From contig JAFUYB010000067.1 of the NCBI GenBank assembly GCA_017470735.1, positions 1 through 64,000 of the forward strand: a stretch of DNA of 64,000 nt. The letters are read 5' to 3'. A model generated the notes under the pieces. It worked only from the letters and a program-made list of their open reading frames with translations, had not been told where the DNA came from and searched no databases. Within the stretch, counting starts at the first letter, position 1, and every line of letters starts with the position of its first letter. Below are positions 53,203 to 62,204 of the stretch, piece by piece. The position numbers were made by a program, and so were the translations under genes. This DNA comes from Lachnospiraceae bacterium (lineage in GTDB: Bacteria; Bacillota; Clostridia; Lachnospirales; Lachnospiraceae).

Positions 53203-54215
53203 CCGATTGTCCCTCCCTTCCTCTCAAACAACTGCCGCATCAGCCAGTGCACCAGTGCCGCAAGCGGCCAGATCACCCATGTCCTGCCCCATGAAAAAGT
53301 CAGGAAGCTCCAGGAAAGATACAGGCACAGCACGGTCTGCCAGTACACGCTCATCGCCGTTTCCACCATCGGCTCGTTAAAATGCAGCTCCTTTTGGGAT
53401 GCAAACTGGTTCCCGCCTACAGTGTCACTGCCGTTTAAATCCAGCAGCTTCCGGTAGACCCGCTTCACGCCGGCGGCAGAAACAATACATCCCACGCCCA
53501 CTGCCACGAGGAGCATCAGAATTGCTATCGACACATCTCCCAAAAACCTAAGCGGCATATCATTGAAAAGAAACGGCGGTACTACGGACACGATGCACAA
53601 TCCCATGCCCACTGCCAGCTGCATCGACAGCCTGCCGTACTGCTTCTGGTACTGTTCATCAATCCGCGAGAGCGTCGGGAAATCCAGCTGGCAAGGCTCC
53701 TGCGACAGAAACGACCACTTCTGCAGCCTCGCATTGGCCATAATGATCATACCGACACCAATGGCGATCAACACAAACATTCCCATCACGCCGATCTGTT
53801 CAGCCATCCCGGACGGGCGCATTCCTCCGCCGACAAAATATCTGTAAATGAGCCTCGATACTGTCGTGCATGCCGTCGATGCTACGATCAGACCAATCCC
53901 CCACGCCCGCTGCCGGATCACCTTTCTGCTGTCTGCCAGATACGCATCCGCTTCTTCCGCTGTCACCTGCCGCCTGCGGATCCCATCCGCTGCGCCGACC
54001 GCTTCCTGGATGCCCAGATCCTCCGCCAGCTCCCCAAGACTGCCAAACTCCGCGATGACCTTGGCAACTGCCTCCTCGGACGACAGTCCTTCTCCGGTCA
54101 GGGCATTGTATTTATCCTCCATCATGCCATACAGTTCATCCTTTGCCTTGTGCACCTCTGCCGTATTGGGCAGGGACGAAAACATTGTCTCCAAATAATT
54201 CCGGATCGTCTCCAT
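53199..54215 (-). CDS. HAAS-domain membrane protein (permease prefix type)
   Basis: A 338-residue protein. The first 75 residues match the HAAS/permease-prefix domain (YLETMFSSLP, then DELYGMMEDKYNAL, EEAVAKVIAEFG). Six or so membrane helices follow. Such proteins are regularly encoded after a PadR regulator and are thought to act as anti-regulators or sensors. GGAGG lies upstream of the ATG and the PadR gene ends three bases before it. Confidence 0.8.
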   Translation of the reverse strand: METIRNYLETMFSSLPNTAEVHKAKDELYGMMEDKYNALTGEGLSSEEAVAKVIAEFGSLGELAEDLGIQEAVGAADGIRRRQVTAEEADAYLADSRKVIRQRAWGIGLIVASTACTTVSRLIYRYFVGGGMRPSGMAEQIGVMGMFVLIAIGVGMIIMANARLQKWSFLSQEPCQLDFPTLSRIDEQYQKQYGRLSMQLAVGMGLCIVSVVPPFLFNDMPLRFLGDVSIAILMLLVAVGVGCIVSAAGVKRVYRKLLDLNGSDTVGGNQFASQKELHFNEPMVETAMSVYWQTVLCLYLSWSFLTFSWGRTWVIWPLAALVHWLMRQLFERKGGTIG

Positions 54216-54218
54216 ATG

Positions 54219-54638
54219 TCAGTCCTCCTCTCCATCTGTGCGCCTGTCGGCATCTTCCATTTCTCTGTCATCTGTCGCTTCATGCATTCCGCCGTCCACC
54301 GCACTGCAGTCGACGACGAACCGCTCCACTACATCCTTGGTCAGCTGCCACTCCTCGCATTTCTCCCGGTAATACTGCCGTCCAGCTTCGGTCAGGCGGT
54401 AATAAGTCCGCCGCTTGCCGTTCTCCTTTCCCACATCTGAATATGATTCCGTCAGACCGTTGCGTTCTAAACGGGTAAACGCCGAGTACAGCGTCGTCTC
54501 CTTGATCCGGTACTTCCCGTCACTGCGCCGCGTGATCTCCTTGGAAATCTCATAGCCATAGGAAGGAGCGTCCAGCAGGATTCGCAGGATCATCGTATCG
54601 TTGTAGCCGCGGATCACATCACTGGAAATCCCTGCCAT
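54219..54638 (-). CDS. PadR-family transcription regulator
   Basis: A 139-residue winged-helix regulator. The N-terminal half has ILRILLDAPSYGYEISKEI, TTLYSAFTRLERNGLTESY and KRRTYYRLTEAG, which are typical for PadR. A helical dimerisation tail follows, ending in an acidic stretch. The ATG at 54638 has an AAAGGAGG site. It probably represses its own operon through the inverted repeat at 54743-54776. Confidence 0.9.
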   Translation of the reverse strand: MAGISSDVIRGYNDTMILRILLDAPSYGYEISKEITRRSDGKYRIKETTLYSAFTRLERNGLTESYSDVGKENGKRRTYYRLTEAGRQYYREKCEEWQLTKDVVERFVVDCSAVDGGMHEATDDREMEDADRRTDGEED

Positions 54639-54742
54639 TTGTCCTCCTTTTCTGTTGCCGTCTGCATCCGGTGCATCCGTTTTTACTCTGAACTTTTTCG
54701 CAGAATATAACATTCTCTTTGGTCAGCCAGTCCGGCTTATTT

Positions 54743-54790
54743 TACTACGACAGATAATATATCGTCTGTCGTAGTATGTTTGTCGTAGTA
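54743..54790 (-). promoter_or_regulatory. PadR operator: perfect 12-bp inverted repeat plus an extra half-site
   Basis: TACTACGACAGA (54743-54754) is repeated as TCTGTCGTAGTA (54765-54776), with a 10-base AT-rich spacer containing -10-like sequence. A further half-site, TGTCGTAGTA, lies at 54781-54790. A -10-like TATATT on the minus strand falls within the spacer. Binding of the PadR protein is inferred from position. Confidence 0.7.
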
Positions 54791-54873
54791 AAAATATAAC
54801 ATGGGAAATTGCTTACTGTCAATAGAGAAAATGTGAAGAATTTGTGATAAAGTCTGACAAATAATATTTAATA

Positions 54874-54912
54874 CAAAACCGTTTCCGCTGAATCATTGCA
54901 GAAACGGTTTTG
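54874..54912. terminator. Bidirectional terminator-like inverted repeat
   Basis: CAAAACCGTTTC (54874-54885) pairs with GAAACGGTTTTG (54901-54912) around a 15-base loop. It lies downstream of the repeat-protein gene, which ends at 54947 on the minus strand, and T-rich sequence follows in both directions. Confidence 0.65.
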
Positions 54913-54946
54913 CATAAAATATAATTTTCGTCACCAAATAAGATTT

Positions 54947-55843
54947 TTACCAACGGGAATCCACACGGAACATTCCGCCCATCCCCATTTCCTGCACACG
55001 CCCTTGACGGCCGTTTGCAGAGGTCTGGTTGTTTGCGGTCCGGTTCTGATTGTTCGCGCCCATCTGATTGTTTGCCCCAGGCTGGCCGTTTCGATTGTTC
55101 GCGCCCATCTGATTGTTTGCCTCGGGCTGACCGTTTGGCATTTGCTGATTGTTCATCGACTGCCTATCACCCATTTCGTTCTGTGAAAATCCGTTTTGCT
55201 GGCGGTTGTTCTGCCCTTGCGGTGCATCATTCATTCTTTGCTGAGTGCCCATATCCTGCTGTGACCGCATCTGTTGATCGCCATTGGTCATATCCTGCGG
55301 CTCATTATTCATCCCCATCTGCGGCATACCATTTTCATTACCCAGCGGTAACTCCGGCCTCTCTGATTCATCAAAGTCTTCCATCTGCTCTGGCCTCTCC
55401 GTCTCGTCAAAATCCTCCGGCAGTTCAGGTCTCTCTGATTCGTCAAAGTCTTCCGGCTGCTCCGACCGCTCCGTTTTGTCAAAGTCCTCTGGCAGTTCAG
55501 GTCTCTCTGATTCGTCAAAATCCTCTGGCAGCTCTGGACGCTCCGTTTTGTCAAAGTCCTCTGGCAGTTCCGGTCTCTCTGATTCGTCAAAATCCTCTGG
55601 CAACTCTGGACGCTCCGTTTCGTCAAAGTCCTCTGGCAGTTCCGGTCTCTCTGATTCGTCAAAATCCTCTGGCAGCTCTGGACGCTCCGTTTCGTCAAAG
55701 TCCATCGTCTCAAAAGAACCGCCATGATCCGACATAAATTCCGGCATCCCCTGGAATCCGCCCGGCGCGGCCTTGACGGAAGCCGCACCGCCTGCTGCCA
55801 AAGCCGCTGCCATCCCCGCTGCAATCACCTTCTTAAATAACAT
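54947..55843 (-). CDS. Secreted protein with ten 12-residue acidic repeats
   Basis: A 298-residue exported protein. A signal peptide (about 1-26, ending VKAAPGG) is followed by ten tandem copies of the unit FDETERPELPED (residues 49-168), with the third and fourth residues alternating ET/ES or KT. The last 130 residues are rich in Asn, Gln, Met and Gly, with NNQMGANN phrases. No membrane anchor or sorting signal is seen. The function is unknown; composition suggests a disordered secreted or wall-associated protein. AAGGAGGG precedes the ATG. Confidence 0.75.
   Translation of the reverse strand: MLFKKVIAAGMAAALAAGGAASVKAAPGGFQGMPEFMSDHGGSFETMDFDETERPELPEDFDESERPELPEDFDETERPELPEDFDESERPELPEDFDKTERPELPEDFDESERPELPEDFDKTERSEQPEDFDESERPELPEDFDETERPEQMEDFDESERPELPLGNENGMPQMGMNNEPQDMTNGDQQMRSQQDMGTQQRMNDAPQGQNNRQQNGFSQNEMGDRQSMNNQQMPNGQPEANNQMGANNRNGQPGANNQMGANNQNRTANNQTSANGRQGRVQEMGMGGMFRVDSRW
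55340..55699 (-). repeat. Ten tandem 36-bp repeats inside the secreted-protein gene
   Basis: The ten 36-base units code for FDxxERPELPED. Alternation of units gives a higher-order period of 72 bases. Such arrays change copy number easily. Confidence 0.9.
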
Positions 55844-55865
55844 AAATCCACCCTCCTTGTGTTAT

Positions 55866-55899
55866 GGCACCGCCACCACTGATCCATTCTGACGGTGCC
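55866..55899 (-). promoter_or_regulatory. Hairpin in the leader of the repeat-protein gene
   Basis: GGCACCG and CGGTGCC form a perfect 7-base stem with a 20-base loop, 23 bases before the ATG and close to the ribosome site. It could be a terminator or affect translation; no known riboswitch is recognised. Confidence 0.35.
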
Positions 55900-56037
55900 C
55901 TCTTTATTATCCTTTTTGTAACTACTGAATCCACAGACCCATTGCTGTCTCATCACTGCTGCAAGCTTGCTTATGTTTATGTATTTCGGTGTTCTTTTAA
56001 AAAAATGGGGGGAAATGATCTTTTTTCAGAAGAAAAT

Positions 56038-56081
56038 ATGCCTCCAAGGATAGATTGATAAAAAATCTCCCCTGGAGGCAT
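56038..56081 (-). terminator. Rho-independent terminator after glnN
   Basis: ATGCCTCCA pairs with TGGAGGCAT, with an inner AGATT/AATCT pairing; T-rich sequence follows on the minus strand. It lies 54 bases after the glnN stop. Confidence 0.7.
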
Positions 56082-56134
56082 GCAGGCTTCCTTTTTCAAA
56101 TCATTGATGCTGTACCGATGCTAAATCAGGATTG

Positions 56135-58252
56135 TCACACCTCAAAAAGCATATCGCCATACGACGGCATCGGCCACATCTCTTTATCGACAAGCATTTC
56201 CAGCTTGTCAATGTGGACGCGCAGGGCGTTCATCGCGGAACGCACCTCGTCACGGTAATAGACGGCGCGTTCTCTGCCGCCTGCCATCTTGACCCCTTCG
56301 CTCTCTACCTGTTCGAGCTTTGAAAGACCGAGCCTGGTCTGCGCCAGCAGATCCGATACCTCAAAGAGCATCTGCGACTGCGTGGACGCGTCGGCTTCCT
56401 TTGATGCCGCCTTGACCTGGTTGACCGATTCGGCGAGCACCGTCGTGTAACGGATCACCGCCGGGACGATCTGCTTGCGCGTGATGTCGATCATCGTCTT
56501 TGCTTCGATGTTCAGCTTCTTCGCGTAAATTTCATACTCTATTTCCGCACGCGATGCCAGCTCCGCCCGCGTCAGCACGCCGAACCGTTCAAACAGCGCA
56601 ACCGTCTTTTCATGGGTCAGAGCCGGAATCGCGTCCACCATATTCTTTATATGGGGCAGTCCGCGGCGTTCTGCTTCTTCGACCCATTCCGATGAATAGC
56701 CATTGCCGTTGAAGACGATCCTCTCATGGTCACGGGCGTAACGCTTGATCAGATCGTGTACCGCCAGCTCAATATTGTCCGCCTTTTCCAGCTCATCGCA
56801 GGCATCGGAAAACGCTTCGGCAACGATCGTATTGATGACTGTATTCGGCTCACCGACCGAATCCTCGGAACCGACCATGCGGAATTCGAATTTGTTGCCG
56901 GTGAACGCGAACGGCGAAGTCCGGTTGCGATCGGTCGCATCCTTCAGGAAATCCGGCAGCGTCTTGACGCCGGTATTCAGCTTTTCCTCACCGATGCTGT
57001 GCGTCGCCGATCCGGTGGAGATCAGCTGCGTCAATACATCCTGGAGCTGCGTCCCCAGATAAACAGAAATGATCGCAGGCGGCGCCTCATCCGCCCCGAG
57101 GCGGTGGTCATTGCCCACATCCGCCGCGGACTCCCGCAGCAGATCGGCGTGGGTATCCACTGCCTTTAAAATGCAGCAGAGCACCAACAGAAACTGGACA
57201 TTGTCATGCGGCGTCTTGCCGGGGTCGAGCAGATTGATCCCGTCATCTGTCACAAGCGACCAGTTGTCGTGCTTGCCCGAGCCGTTGACTCCCGCAAACG
57301 GCTTCTCATGCAGCAGGCATTGCAGATCGTGCCGGAACGCCACCTTTTTCAATGTCTCCATGATCATCTGGTTGTGATCCACCGCCACATTGGCCTGCGT
57401 GTAGATCGGCGCCAGCTCGTGCTGCGCTGGAGCGACCTCATTGTGCTGTGTCTTTGCCGCCACCCCAAGCTTCCATAGTTCCGTATTGACATCACGCATG
57501 AACGCGGCGATCCGCTCGCGGATCGCGCCGAAATAGTGGTCGTCCATTTCCTGGCCCTTCGGCGGCATCGCACCGACCAAAGTCCGTCCCGTATAGACCA
57601 GATCCTTCCGTGCCAGAAAATGCTGGCGGTCGATCAGAAAATATTCCTGCTCGATGCCGACCGACGGCATTGCGGATTTGGAAGTCGTATTCCCAAGCAG
57701 CCGAAGCAGCCGGATCGTCTGCTTGTCAAGAGCCTCCATCGACCGGAGCAGCGGCGTCTTCTGATCCAGCGCCTCGCCCGTAAACGAACAAAACGCCGTC
57801 GGGATGCAGAGTGTCGCTCCTGCCGCATCCTGCCTCACAAATGCCGGCGAGGTCGGATCCCATGCCGTGTAGCCGCGCGCTTCAAAGGTCGCCCGCAGGC
57901 CGCCCGACGGAAATGACGACGCGTCCGGCTCGCCTTTGATCAGCTCTTTCCCGGAGAAGCTCATCAGCACCTTGCCATTGTCCATCGGCGCGGAAATAAA
58001 GGAGTCGTGCTTCTCCGCTGTCACGCCGGTCAGCGGCTGGAACCAATGCGTAAAATGGGTCGCTCCCTTTTCGATCGCCCACTCCTTCATCTCATGCGCC
58101 ACGACATCCGCCGTGTCCGGATCGAGCTCGCGTCCCTCACGGATCGTCTCTTTTAATTTCCTGTAGGTCTTTTTCGGCAGACGCTCCTGCATCGTCGCGT
58201 CGTTGAAGACATTTTCGCCAAAGATGTCGGCCACATTGTAGTATTCGGTCAT
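56135..58252 (-). CDS. glnN: Type III glutamine synthetase
   Basis: ATP-dependent enzyme of 705 residues that makes glutamine from glutamate and ammonia. Length and the motifs [26 protein letters not shown] and [14 protein letters not shown] identify the GSIII (GlnN) family, found in Bacteroidetes, cyanobacteria and many Clostridia. The ATG at 58252 follows GAGGGAA; an earlier in-frame start has no site. A terminator for the upstream fba gene lies just ahead, so glnN has its own promoter. Confidence 0.95.
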   Translation of the reverse strand: MTEYYNVADIFGENVFNDATMQERLPKKTYRKLKETIREGRELDPDTADVVAHEMKEWAIEKGATHFTHWFQPLTGVTAEKHDSFISAPMDNGKVLMSFSGKELIKGEPDASSFPSGGLRATFEARGYTAWDPTSPAFVRQDAAGATLCIPTAFCSFTGEALDQKTPLLRSMEALDKQTIRLLRLLGNTTSKSAMPSVGIEQEYFLIDRQHFLARKDLVYTGRTLVGAMPPKGQEMDDHYFGAIRERIAAFMRDVNTELWKLGVAAKTQHNEVAPAQHELAPIYTQANVAVDHNQMIMETLKKVAFRHDLQCLLHEKPFAGVNGSGKHDNWSLVTDDGINLLDPGKTPHDNVQFLLVLCCILKAVDTHADLLRESAADVGNDHRLGADEAPPAIISVYLGTQLQDVLTQLISTGSATHSIGEEKLNTGVKTLPDFLKDATDRNRTSPFAFTGNKFEFRMVGSEDSVGEPNTVINTIVAEAFSDACDELEKADNIELAVHDLIKRYARDHERIVFNGNGYSSEWVEEAERRGLPHIKNMVDAIPALTHEKTVALFERFGVLTRAELASRAEIEYEIYAKKLNIEAKTMIDITRKQIVPAVIRYTTVLAESVNQVKAASKEADASTQSQMLFEVSDLLAQTRLGLSKLEQVESEGVKMAGGRERAVYYRDEVRSAMNALRVHIDKLEMLVDKEMWPMPSYGDMLFEV

Positions 58253-58267
58253 GGAATTCCCTCTTTC

Positions 58268-58307
58268 TGCAAAAAAGGGATACCCTACAAGCAGAGTATC
58301 CCTTTTT
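58268..58307 (-). terminator. Rho-independent terminator between fba and glnN
   Basis: AAAAAGGGATAC (58272-58283) and GTATCCCTTTTT (58296-58307) form a perfect 12-base stem; the minus strand ends in TTTTTT. Confidence 0.85.
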
Positions 58308-58328
58308 ATCATTCTATGCCATTCAGCT

Positions 58329-59192
58329 TCAAGCTTTGTCGTTCGACATAAACAGCATCACTTTATCCTTTGTCACCTGCTGGATCGCTGCCGCGCCCGG
58401 AGCGAGGAGCTTGCGCGGGTCAAAGCCCTTGCCTTCCTTGTCCTTGCCGGCCTCGATGTACTCGCGGGTCGCTGCCGCAAATGCGGTCTGGCATTCCGTG
58501 TTGACATTGACCTTGGCTACGCCGAGCGTGATGGCTTTCTTGACCATCTCATCCGGGATACCGGAACCGCCGTGAAGCACGAGCGGCATCGTGCCGGTCT
58601 TCTGCTGGATCGCATCGAGTACATCAAAGTCCAGACCTTCCCATCCCGGAGGATAAGCGCCGTGGATATTGCCGATGCCTGCTGCCAGCATATCAACGCC
58701 GAGATCAGCGATCATCTTGCACTCATCCGGATCAGCTTTCTCGCCGGAGCCGACTACGCCGTCTTCCTCGCCGCCGATCGCGCCAACCTCTGCCTCGATG
58801 GACAGACCGTTGTCATGAGCCAGCTTAACGAGTTCCTTGGTCTTTTCAATATTCTCTTCGATGCTGTAGTGGGAACCGTCAAACATGATCGATGTGAAGC
58901 CTGCCTCTACGCACTTCTTGCAGCCTTCGTAGGTACCGTGATCCAGGTGCAGCGCGATCGGCACCGTGATACCCAAAGATTTGTCCATCGCCTTGACCAT
59001 CGCCACAACCGTATCAAAACCGGTCATGTATTTGCCTGCGCCCTCGGATACGCCCAGGATCGCCGGAGCGTTCAGCTCCTGCACGGTCAAAAGGATCGAC
59101 TTGGTCCACTCCAGATTGTTGATGTTGTACTGGCCGACTGCATAATGTCCTGCCTTTGCCTTGTCCAGCATCTCTTTTGCTGATACTAACAT
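58329..59192 (-). CDS. fba: Class II fructose-1,6-bisphosphate aldolase
   Basis: Zinc enzyme of 287 residues that splits fructose 1,6-bisphosphate in glycolysis. The zinc ligands are in [19 protein letters not shown] and [10 protein letters not shown]. Length and sequence are typical of Firmicutes Fba. A good promoter and a terminator suggest a single-gene unit. Confidence 0.96.
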   Translation of the reverse strand: MLVSAKEMLDKAKAGHYAVGQYNINNLEWTKSILLTVQELNAPAILGVSEGAGKYMTGFDTVVAMVKAMDKSLGITVPIALHLDHGTYEGCKKCVEAGFTSIMFDGSHYSIEENIEKTKELVKLAHDNGLSIEAEVGAIGGEEDGVVGSGEKADPDECKMIADLGVDMLAAGIGNIHGAYPPGWEGLDFDVLDAIQQKTGTMPLVLHGGSGIPDEMVKKAITLGVAKVNVNTECQTAFAAATREYIEAGKDKEGKGFDPRKLLAPGAAAIQQVTKDKVMLFMSNDKA

Positions 59193-59268
59193 ATCGCTTT
59201 CTCCCTTCCTCTATGTGGCTCGCCCGCTTCCCGGCAGGTCTGCCGATATTTATACAACTCCGCTGTCA

Positions 59269-59297
59269 ATTATATAATAATTTCTGCTTTGATTCAA
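59269..59297 (-). promoter_or_regulatory. Promoter of fba
   Basis: TTGAAT (59292-59297), 17-base spacer, TATAAT (59269-59274) on the minus strand. Confidence 0.7.
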
Positions 59298-59319
59298 CCG
59301 CTTCACCGGAATAAATTTT

Positions 59320-60204
59320 TCAGATCAGGATCCCCATTGCTTCAGGCAGATTTTTGATGGTCACGATTTCATGCTCCCCGCCGAATTCGCCGTCAAGCGT
59401 CCACGGCACCTGCTGTTCCGATGTGAAACGGACCTTTCTTGTCTGGAACGAATACACCAGCTCCGTATCCCGGTTGAAATTCGTAAAGAACGCGAGGATC
59501 TCCGACAGCTCGATCGGATTCCTCGGCATTTTGATCAGCGTCACTTCAAACAGGCCGTCGCTTAATCCGACATCCTCAGCGATCAGCCCTTTAATGCCCC
59601 CGATTGAAATCGAATTCGTCACCATGCCATAGACAAATTCGCCGTAGATCACATTCCCGTCATGCTCGACCTGCATCCGGTATGCCGGGATCTCCGCAAG
59701 CTGCTTGACCCCTTCTAAAATATACGCCGCGTGGCCGAGCATATTTTTCATCTCCTGGCTCGTCGCATAACTGGCCTCGGTAAACAGCCCGAACGCTGCC
59801 ACATAAACAAAATAATCCTCGTTGAATCCGCCGGCATCGCAGGGAAATACCGTGTCGCCGACTGCCACCTTTGCCGCCGCTGTCATGTCCGTACTGATGC
59901 CAACCGAGCTGGCAAAATCGTTGGTGCTCCCCGACGGAATGTATCCGATCGGCATCTTCACCCCCGCCTGCATCAGTCCGGTCACGGCTTCATCGAGCGT
60001 GCCGTCCCCGCCGCTGACGACAATGCGGTCAAACTGTGCCGCCGACTCCGCTACCCGTCCGACCGCGTCAGACTTCGCCTGCGTCACATAAACGGTCACC
60101 TCGAAGCCTGCTTTGATCATGATGTCAATAATGTCGGAAAGGTGGGCTTTGATCTTGCCCTGCCCTGAATGGGGATTGTAGATAAATAATAATCTTTGTG
60201 CCAT
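59320..60204 (-). CDS. Diacylglycerol/lipid kinase family protein (YegS/DgkB type)
   Basis: A 294-residue kinase with the IYNPHSGQGK nucleotide-binding start, VSGGDGTLDEAV and PSGSTNDFA, characteristic of the lipid kinase family. The substrate, perhaps diacylglycerol or another lipid, is not known. The ATG at 60204 has only a weak ribosome site; a TTG at 60222 overlaps the previous stop codon. It lies directly after the Crh-like gene. Confidence 0.85.
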   Translation of the reverse strand: MAQRLLFIYNPHSGQGKIKAHLSDIIDIMIKAGFEVTVYVTQAKSDAVGRVAESAAQFDRIVVSGGDGTLDEAVTGLMQAGVKMPIGYIPSGSTNDFASSVGISTDMTAAAKVAVGDTVFPCDAGGFNEDYFVYVAAFGLFTEASYATSQEMKNMLGHAAYILEGVKQLAEIPAYRMQVEHDGNVIYGEFVYGMVTNSISIGGIKGLIAEDVGLSDGLFEVTLIKMPRNPIELSEILAFFTNFNRDTELVYSFQTRKVRFTSEQQVPWTLDGEFGGEHEIVTIKNLPEAMGILI

Positions 60205-60218
60205 AATCGTCTTTGGAA

Positions 60219-60467
60219 TCAAGTCGTCAAAAATTTCTCCAGCGCCGCAACCGCCTGCTCCTGGTCATCGCCATTGGCGTCAATCGTCGCGGTCGAACCG
60301 GTCACCAGCACCAGACTCATCATGCCCATAATGCTCTTGGCATTGACGCGGGTCTTGCCCATCTCCAGATAGATCTGGCTCTGGTATTTATTGGCGAGAG
60401 CCACCAGATGAGCGATCGGTGTCGCCTCCGTGGAGTCCTTCATGTTGATCTTTACTTCCTTTTTCAT
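60219..60467 (-). CDS. crh: Crh-like HPr-family protein lacking the phosphohistidine
   Basis: An 82-residue HPr-fold protein. The segment STEATPIAHLVALANKY takes the place of the HPr active site GLHARPAA, with Glu14 where HPr has His15 and Thr16 where it has Arg17, so transfer of phosphate in the PTS is not expected. The regulatory serine is kept in VNAKSIMGMM (Ser45, equal to Ser46 of HPr). This is the pattern of Crh, a regulator that works with CcpA. The neighbouring whiA and rapZ genes match the Bacillus crh neighbourhood. A GGAGG site lies before the ATG. Confidence 0.75.
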   Translation of the reverse strand: MKKEVKINMKDSTEATPIAHLVALANKYQSQIYLEMGKTRVNAKSIMGMMSLVLVTGSTATIDANGDDQEQAVAALEKFLTT

Positions 60468-60494
60468 TTCCAGTGTTCCTCCTGTTTGAAACAG

Positions 60495-61169
60495 TTATAA
60501 ATTTTCCGCGATCCCGACGATCTTCCGAAGTCTGTGGTTGACCCCGCTCTTGCCGACCGGCGGATGCAGGTATTCGCCCAGCTGCCCGAGTGAAGCTTCC
60601 GGGTATTCCAGCCGCACCTGCGCCATTTCCCGCAAGGCCGGCGGCAGGGTGGAAAGCCCCGCGTTTTTTTCGATCTTTCGGATCGCTTCGATCTGGCGCA
60701 CCGCCGTACTGACCGTGCGCTTGATGTTTGCCGTCTCACAGTTGACCTGACGGTTGACCGAGCCGCGCATCTCATTTAAGATGCGCTTATTTTCGTAATC
60801 CATCAGCGAAGCGTGCGCGCCCATCACGCCGAGCATCGTCGCAATATGCGACGCGTCCTTCAGATAGACCACAAAATGGCCTTTCCGCTCATGAATGCGG
60901 GCATCGACTTCGTAGTCCTGCATCCGCTTTGCCAGCTCATCCGCCTCTTCCCGGCTTTTGGCTACAATCTCAAAATGGTAGGATTTGGACGGGTCGCTGA
61001 TGCTCCCGCCCAGCAGAAACGCTCCGCGGATGCTCGCTCTTTTGTCCTCTTCCTCCGGCGCTTCCGGATTGATTTCATACCTATCTATACTAATCTTTTT
61101 CTTCAACAAAGTAAAGTATCTATTTTGTATTGGATACAGTTCACTCTTCACCTTGCCCGAAAAGGACAT
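60495..61169 (-). CDS. whiA: WhiA-like regulator with a reduced N-terminal domain
   Basis: A 224-residue protein of the WhiA family, which in other bacteria has about 310-320 residues. The C-terminal helix-turn-helix part is intact (LPPALREMAQVRLEYPEASL, then SGVNHRLRKIVGIAENL), and the second LAGLIDADG-like unit is present (IRGAFLLGGSISDPSKSYHF). The first unit is almost gone: MSFSGKVKSEL joins directly to YFTLLKKKISI and then to the second unit. About 90 residues seem to be missing. The DNA of this join (about 61060-61140) is clearly AT-richer than its surroundings. The ATG at 61169 follows GGGGGAAG. Confidence 0.8.
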   Translation of the reverse strand: MSFSGKVKSELYPIQNRYFTLLKKKISIDRYEINPEAPEEEDKRASIRGAFLLGGSISDPSKSYHFEIVAKSREEADELAKRMQDYEVDARIHERKGHFVVYLKDASHIATMLGVMGAHASLMDYENKRILNEMRGSVNRQVNCETANIKRTVSTAVRQIEAIRKIEKNAGLSTLPPALREMAQVRLEYPEASLGQLGEYLHPPVGKSGVNHRLRKIVGIAENL

Positions 61170-61174
61170 CTGAA

Positions 61175-62128
61175 TCACTTCCCCCGTTTTGCGTCCTTAT
61201 CAATATCTCTGTGCTCGATCCGTATGCCGTAGGGCGCGTCCTTGGTCTGCAGCTTGTCGAAGATCGCGTTGGCAAGCGTCACCGACCGGTGCTTGCCGCC
61301 CGTACAGCCGACACAGATCACAAGCTGGTTTTTGCCCTCTTTGATATAATTCGGGATCAGGAATGTGATCAGATCGTACAGCTTGTCAATAAAATCGTGC
61401 GCCGCCTGCTCCTTCATCACAAATTCGCGGATCGGCTCGTCATTGCCGGTCAGCGGACGCAGGTTCAGATCGTAAAACGGATTCGGCAGAAACCGCACAT
61501 CGAATACCAGATCGGCATCCTGCGGTATCCCGTATTTGAACCCAAAGGATAATACCGTAAGAAGCAGGCTCTTGTACTCCTTCCGGTCCACAAAAATCTG
61601 TGTCAGCTCTTCCCTAAGATCCCGCGTCAGCAGATGGGTCGTATCCACGACGAAATCCGCCCGCTCCTTTAAAAACGCGACTGCTTTGCGCTCCTCAACC
61701 AGCCCATCCGCCACGCGTTTGGCCCCGGCGATCGGATGGGTGTGGCGCGTCTCCTTGTAACGCTTTACGAGCACGCTGTCCTCGGCATCCAAAAACAATA
61801 TTTCAAAGCCTTTGCCATCCGCGTCCAATTCGTCCAGAATGCTCTGCAGCATCCCGAGATTCTTCCCGCTGCGGATGTCGATGACGACTGCGTATTTTGC
61901 CGAAGCGTCTTGCTTCGCCGCCGCTTCTCCCGGAACGCCGTCCATACGCTCTTTATCCGCTTCCCCTGCAAAATCCTCTTCGATCTTGCCCGAAAAATTG
62001 AGATCGACAAACGGCTTTAAAAGCGGCACGGGCAGATTGTCCACGCAGCTGTATCCGAAGTCCTCCAATATCTGGATCGCCGTGTGCTTTCCCGCTCCGG
62101 ACATCCCGGTGACGATCAATGGTTTCAT
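61175..62128 (-). CDS. rapZ: RapZ-like RNase adapter/nucleotide-binding protein
   Basis: A 317-residue protein of the RapZ (YvcJ) family. The P-loop reads GMSGAGKHTA, with His where nearly all family members have Ser; the next residue is Thr. The C-terminal domain has CTGGKHRSV and FLPNPFYDLNLRP. A polar insert of about 25 residues occurs at about 55-80. The gene lies between murB and whiA; the yvcK gene usually found in between is absent here. Confidence 0.88.
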   Translation of the reverse strand: MKPLIVTGMSGAGKHTAIQILEDFGYSCVDNLPVPLLKPFVDLNFSGKIEEDFAGEADKERMDGVPGEAAAKQDASAKYAVVIDIRSGKNLGMLQSILDELDADGKGFEILFLDAEDSVLVKRYKETRHTHPIAGAKRVADGLVEERKAVAFLKERADFVVDTTHLLTRDLREELTQIFVDRKEYKSLLLTVLSFGFKYGIPQDADLVFDVRFLPNPFYDLNLRPLTGNDEPIREFVMKEQAAHDFIDKLYDLITFLIPNYIKEGKNQLVICVGCTGGKHRSVTLANAIFDKLQTKDAPYGIRIEHRDIDKDAKRGK

Positions 62129-62204
62129 GGTATTGCCTTTCTATGGATAATGCGTTTTTCGGCAGCACTTATCCTGCCGGATGCGCAGGCCGGATCGATG
62201 ATCC

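Noticed and set aside
52753..53457. Plus-strand frame that looks like a hydrophobic repeated protein
   Set aside because: It is the mirror of the Asp-rich acidic gene; GAC/GAT codons read backwards give Val/Ile. No ribosome site.
55340..55699. Possible CRISPR array with 36-base repeats
   Set aside because: The repeats are contiguous without spacers and are coding in one frame.
55284..55727. Plus-strand Ser/Gly-rich frame (SSGSSGLSDSSK)
   Set aside because: It mirrors the 36-base repeats of the secreted-protein gene and has no start signal.
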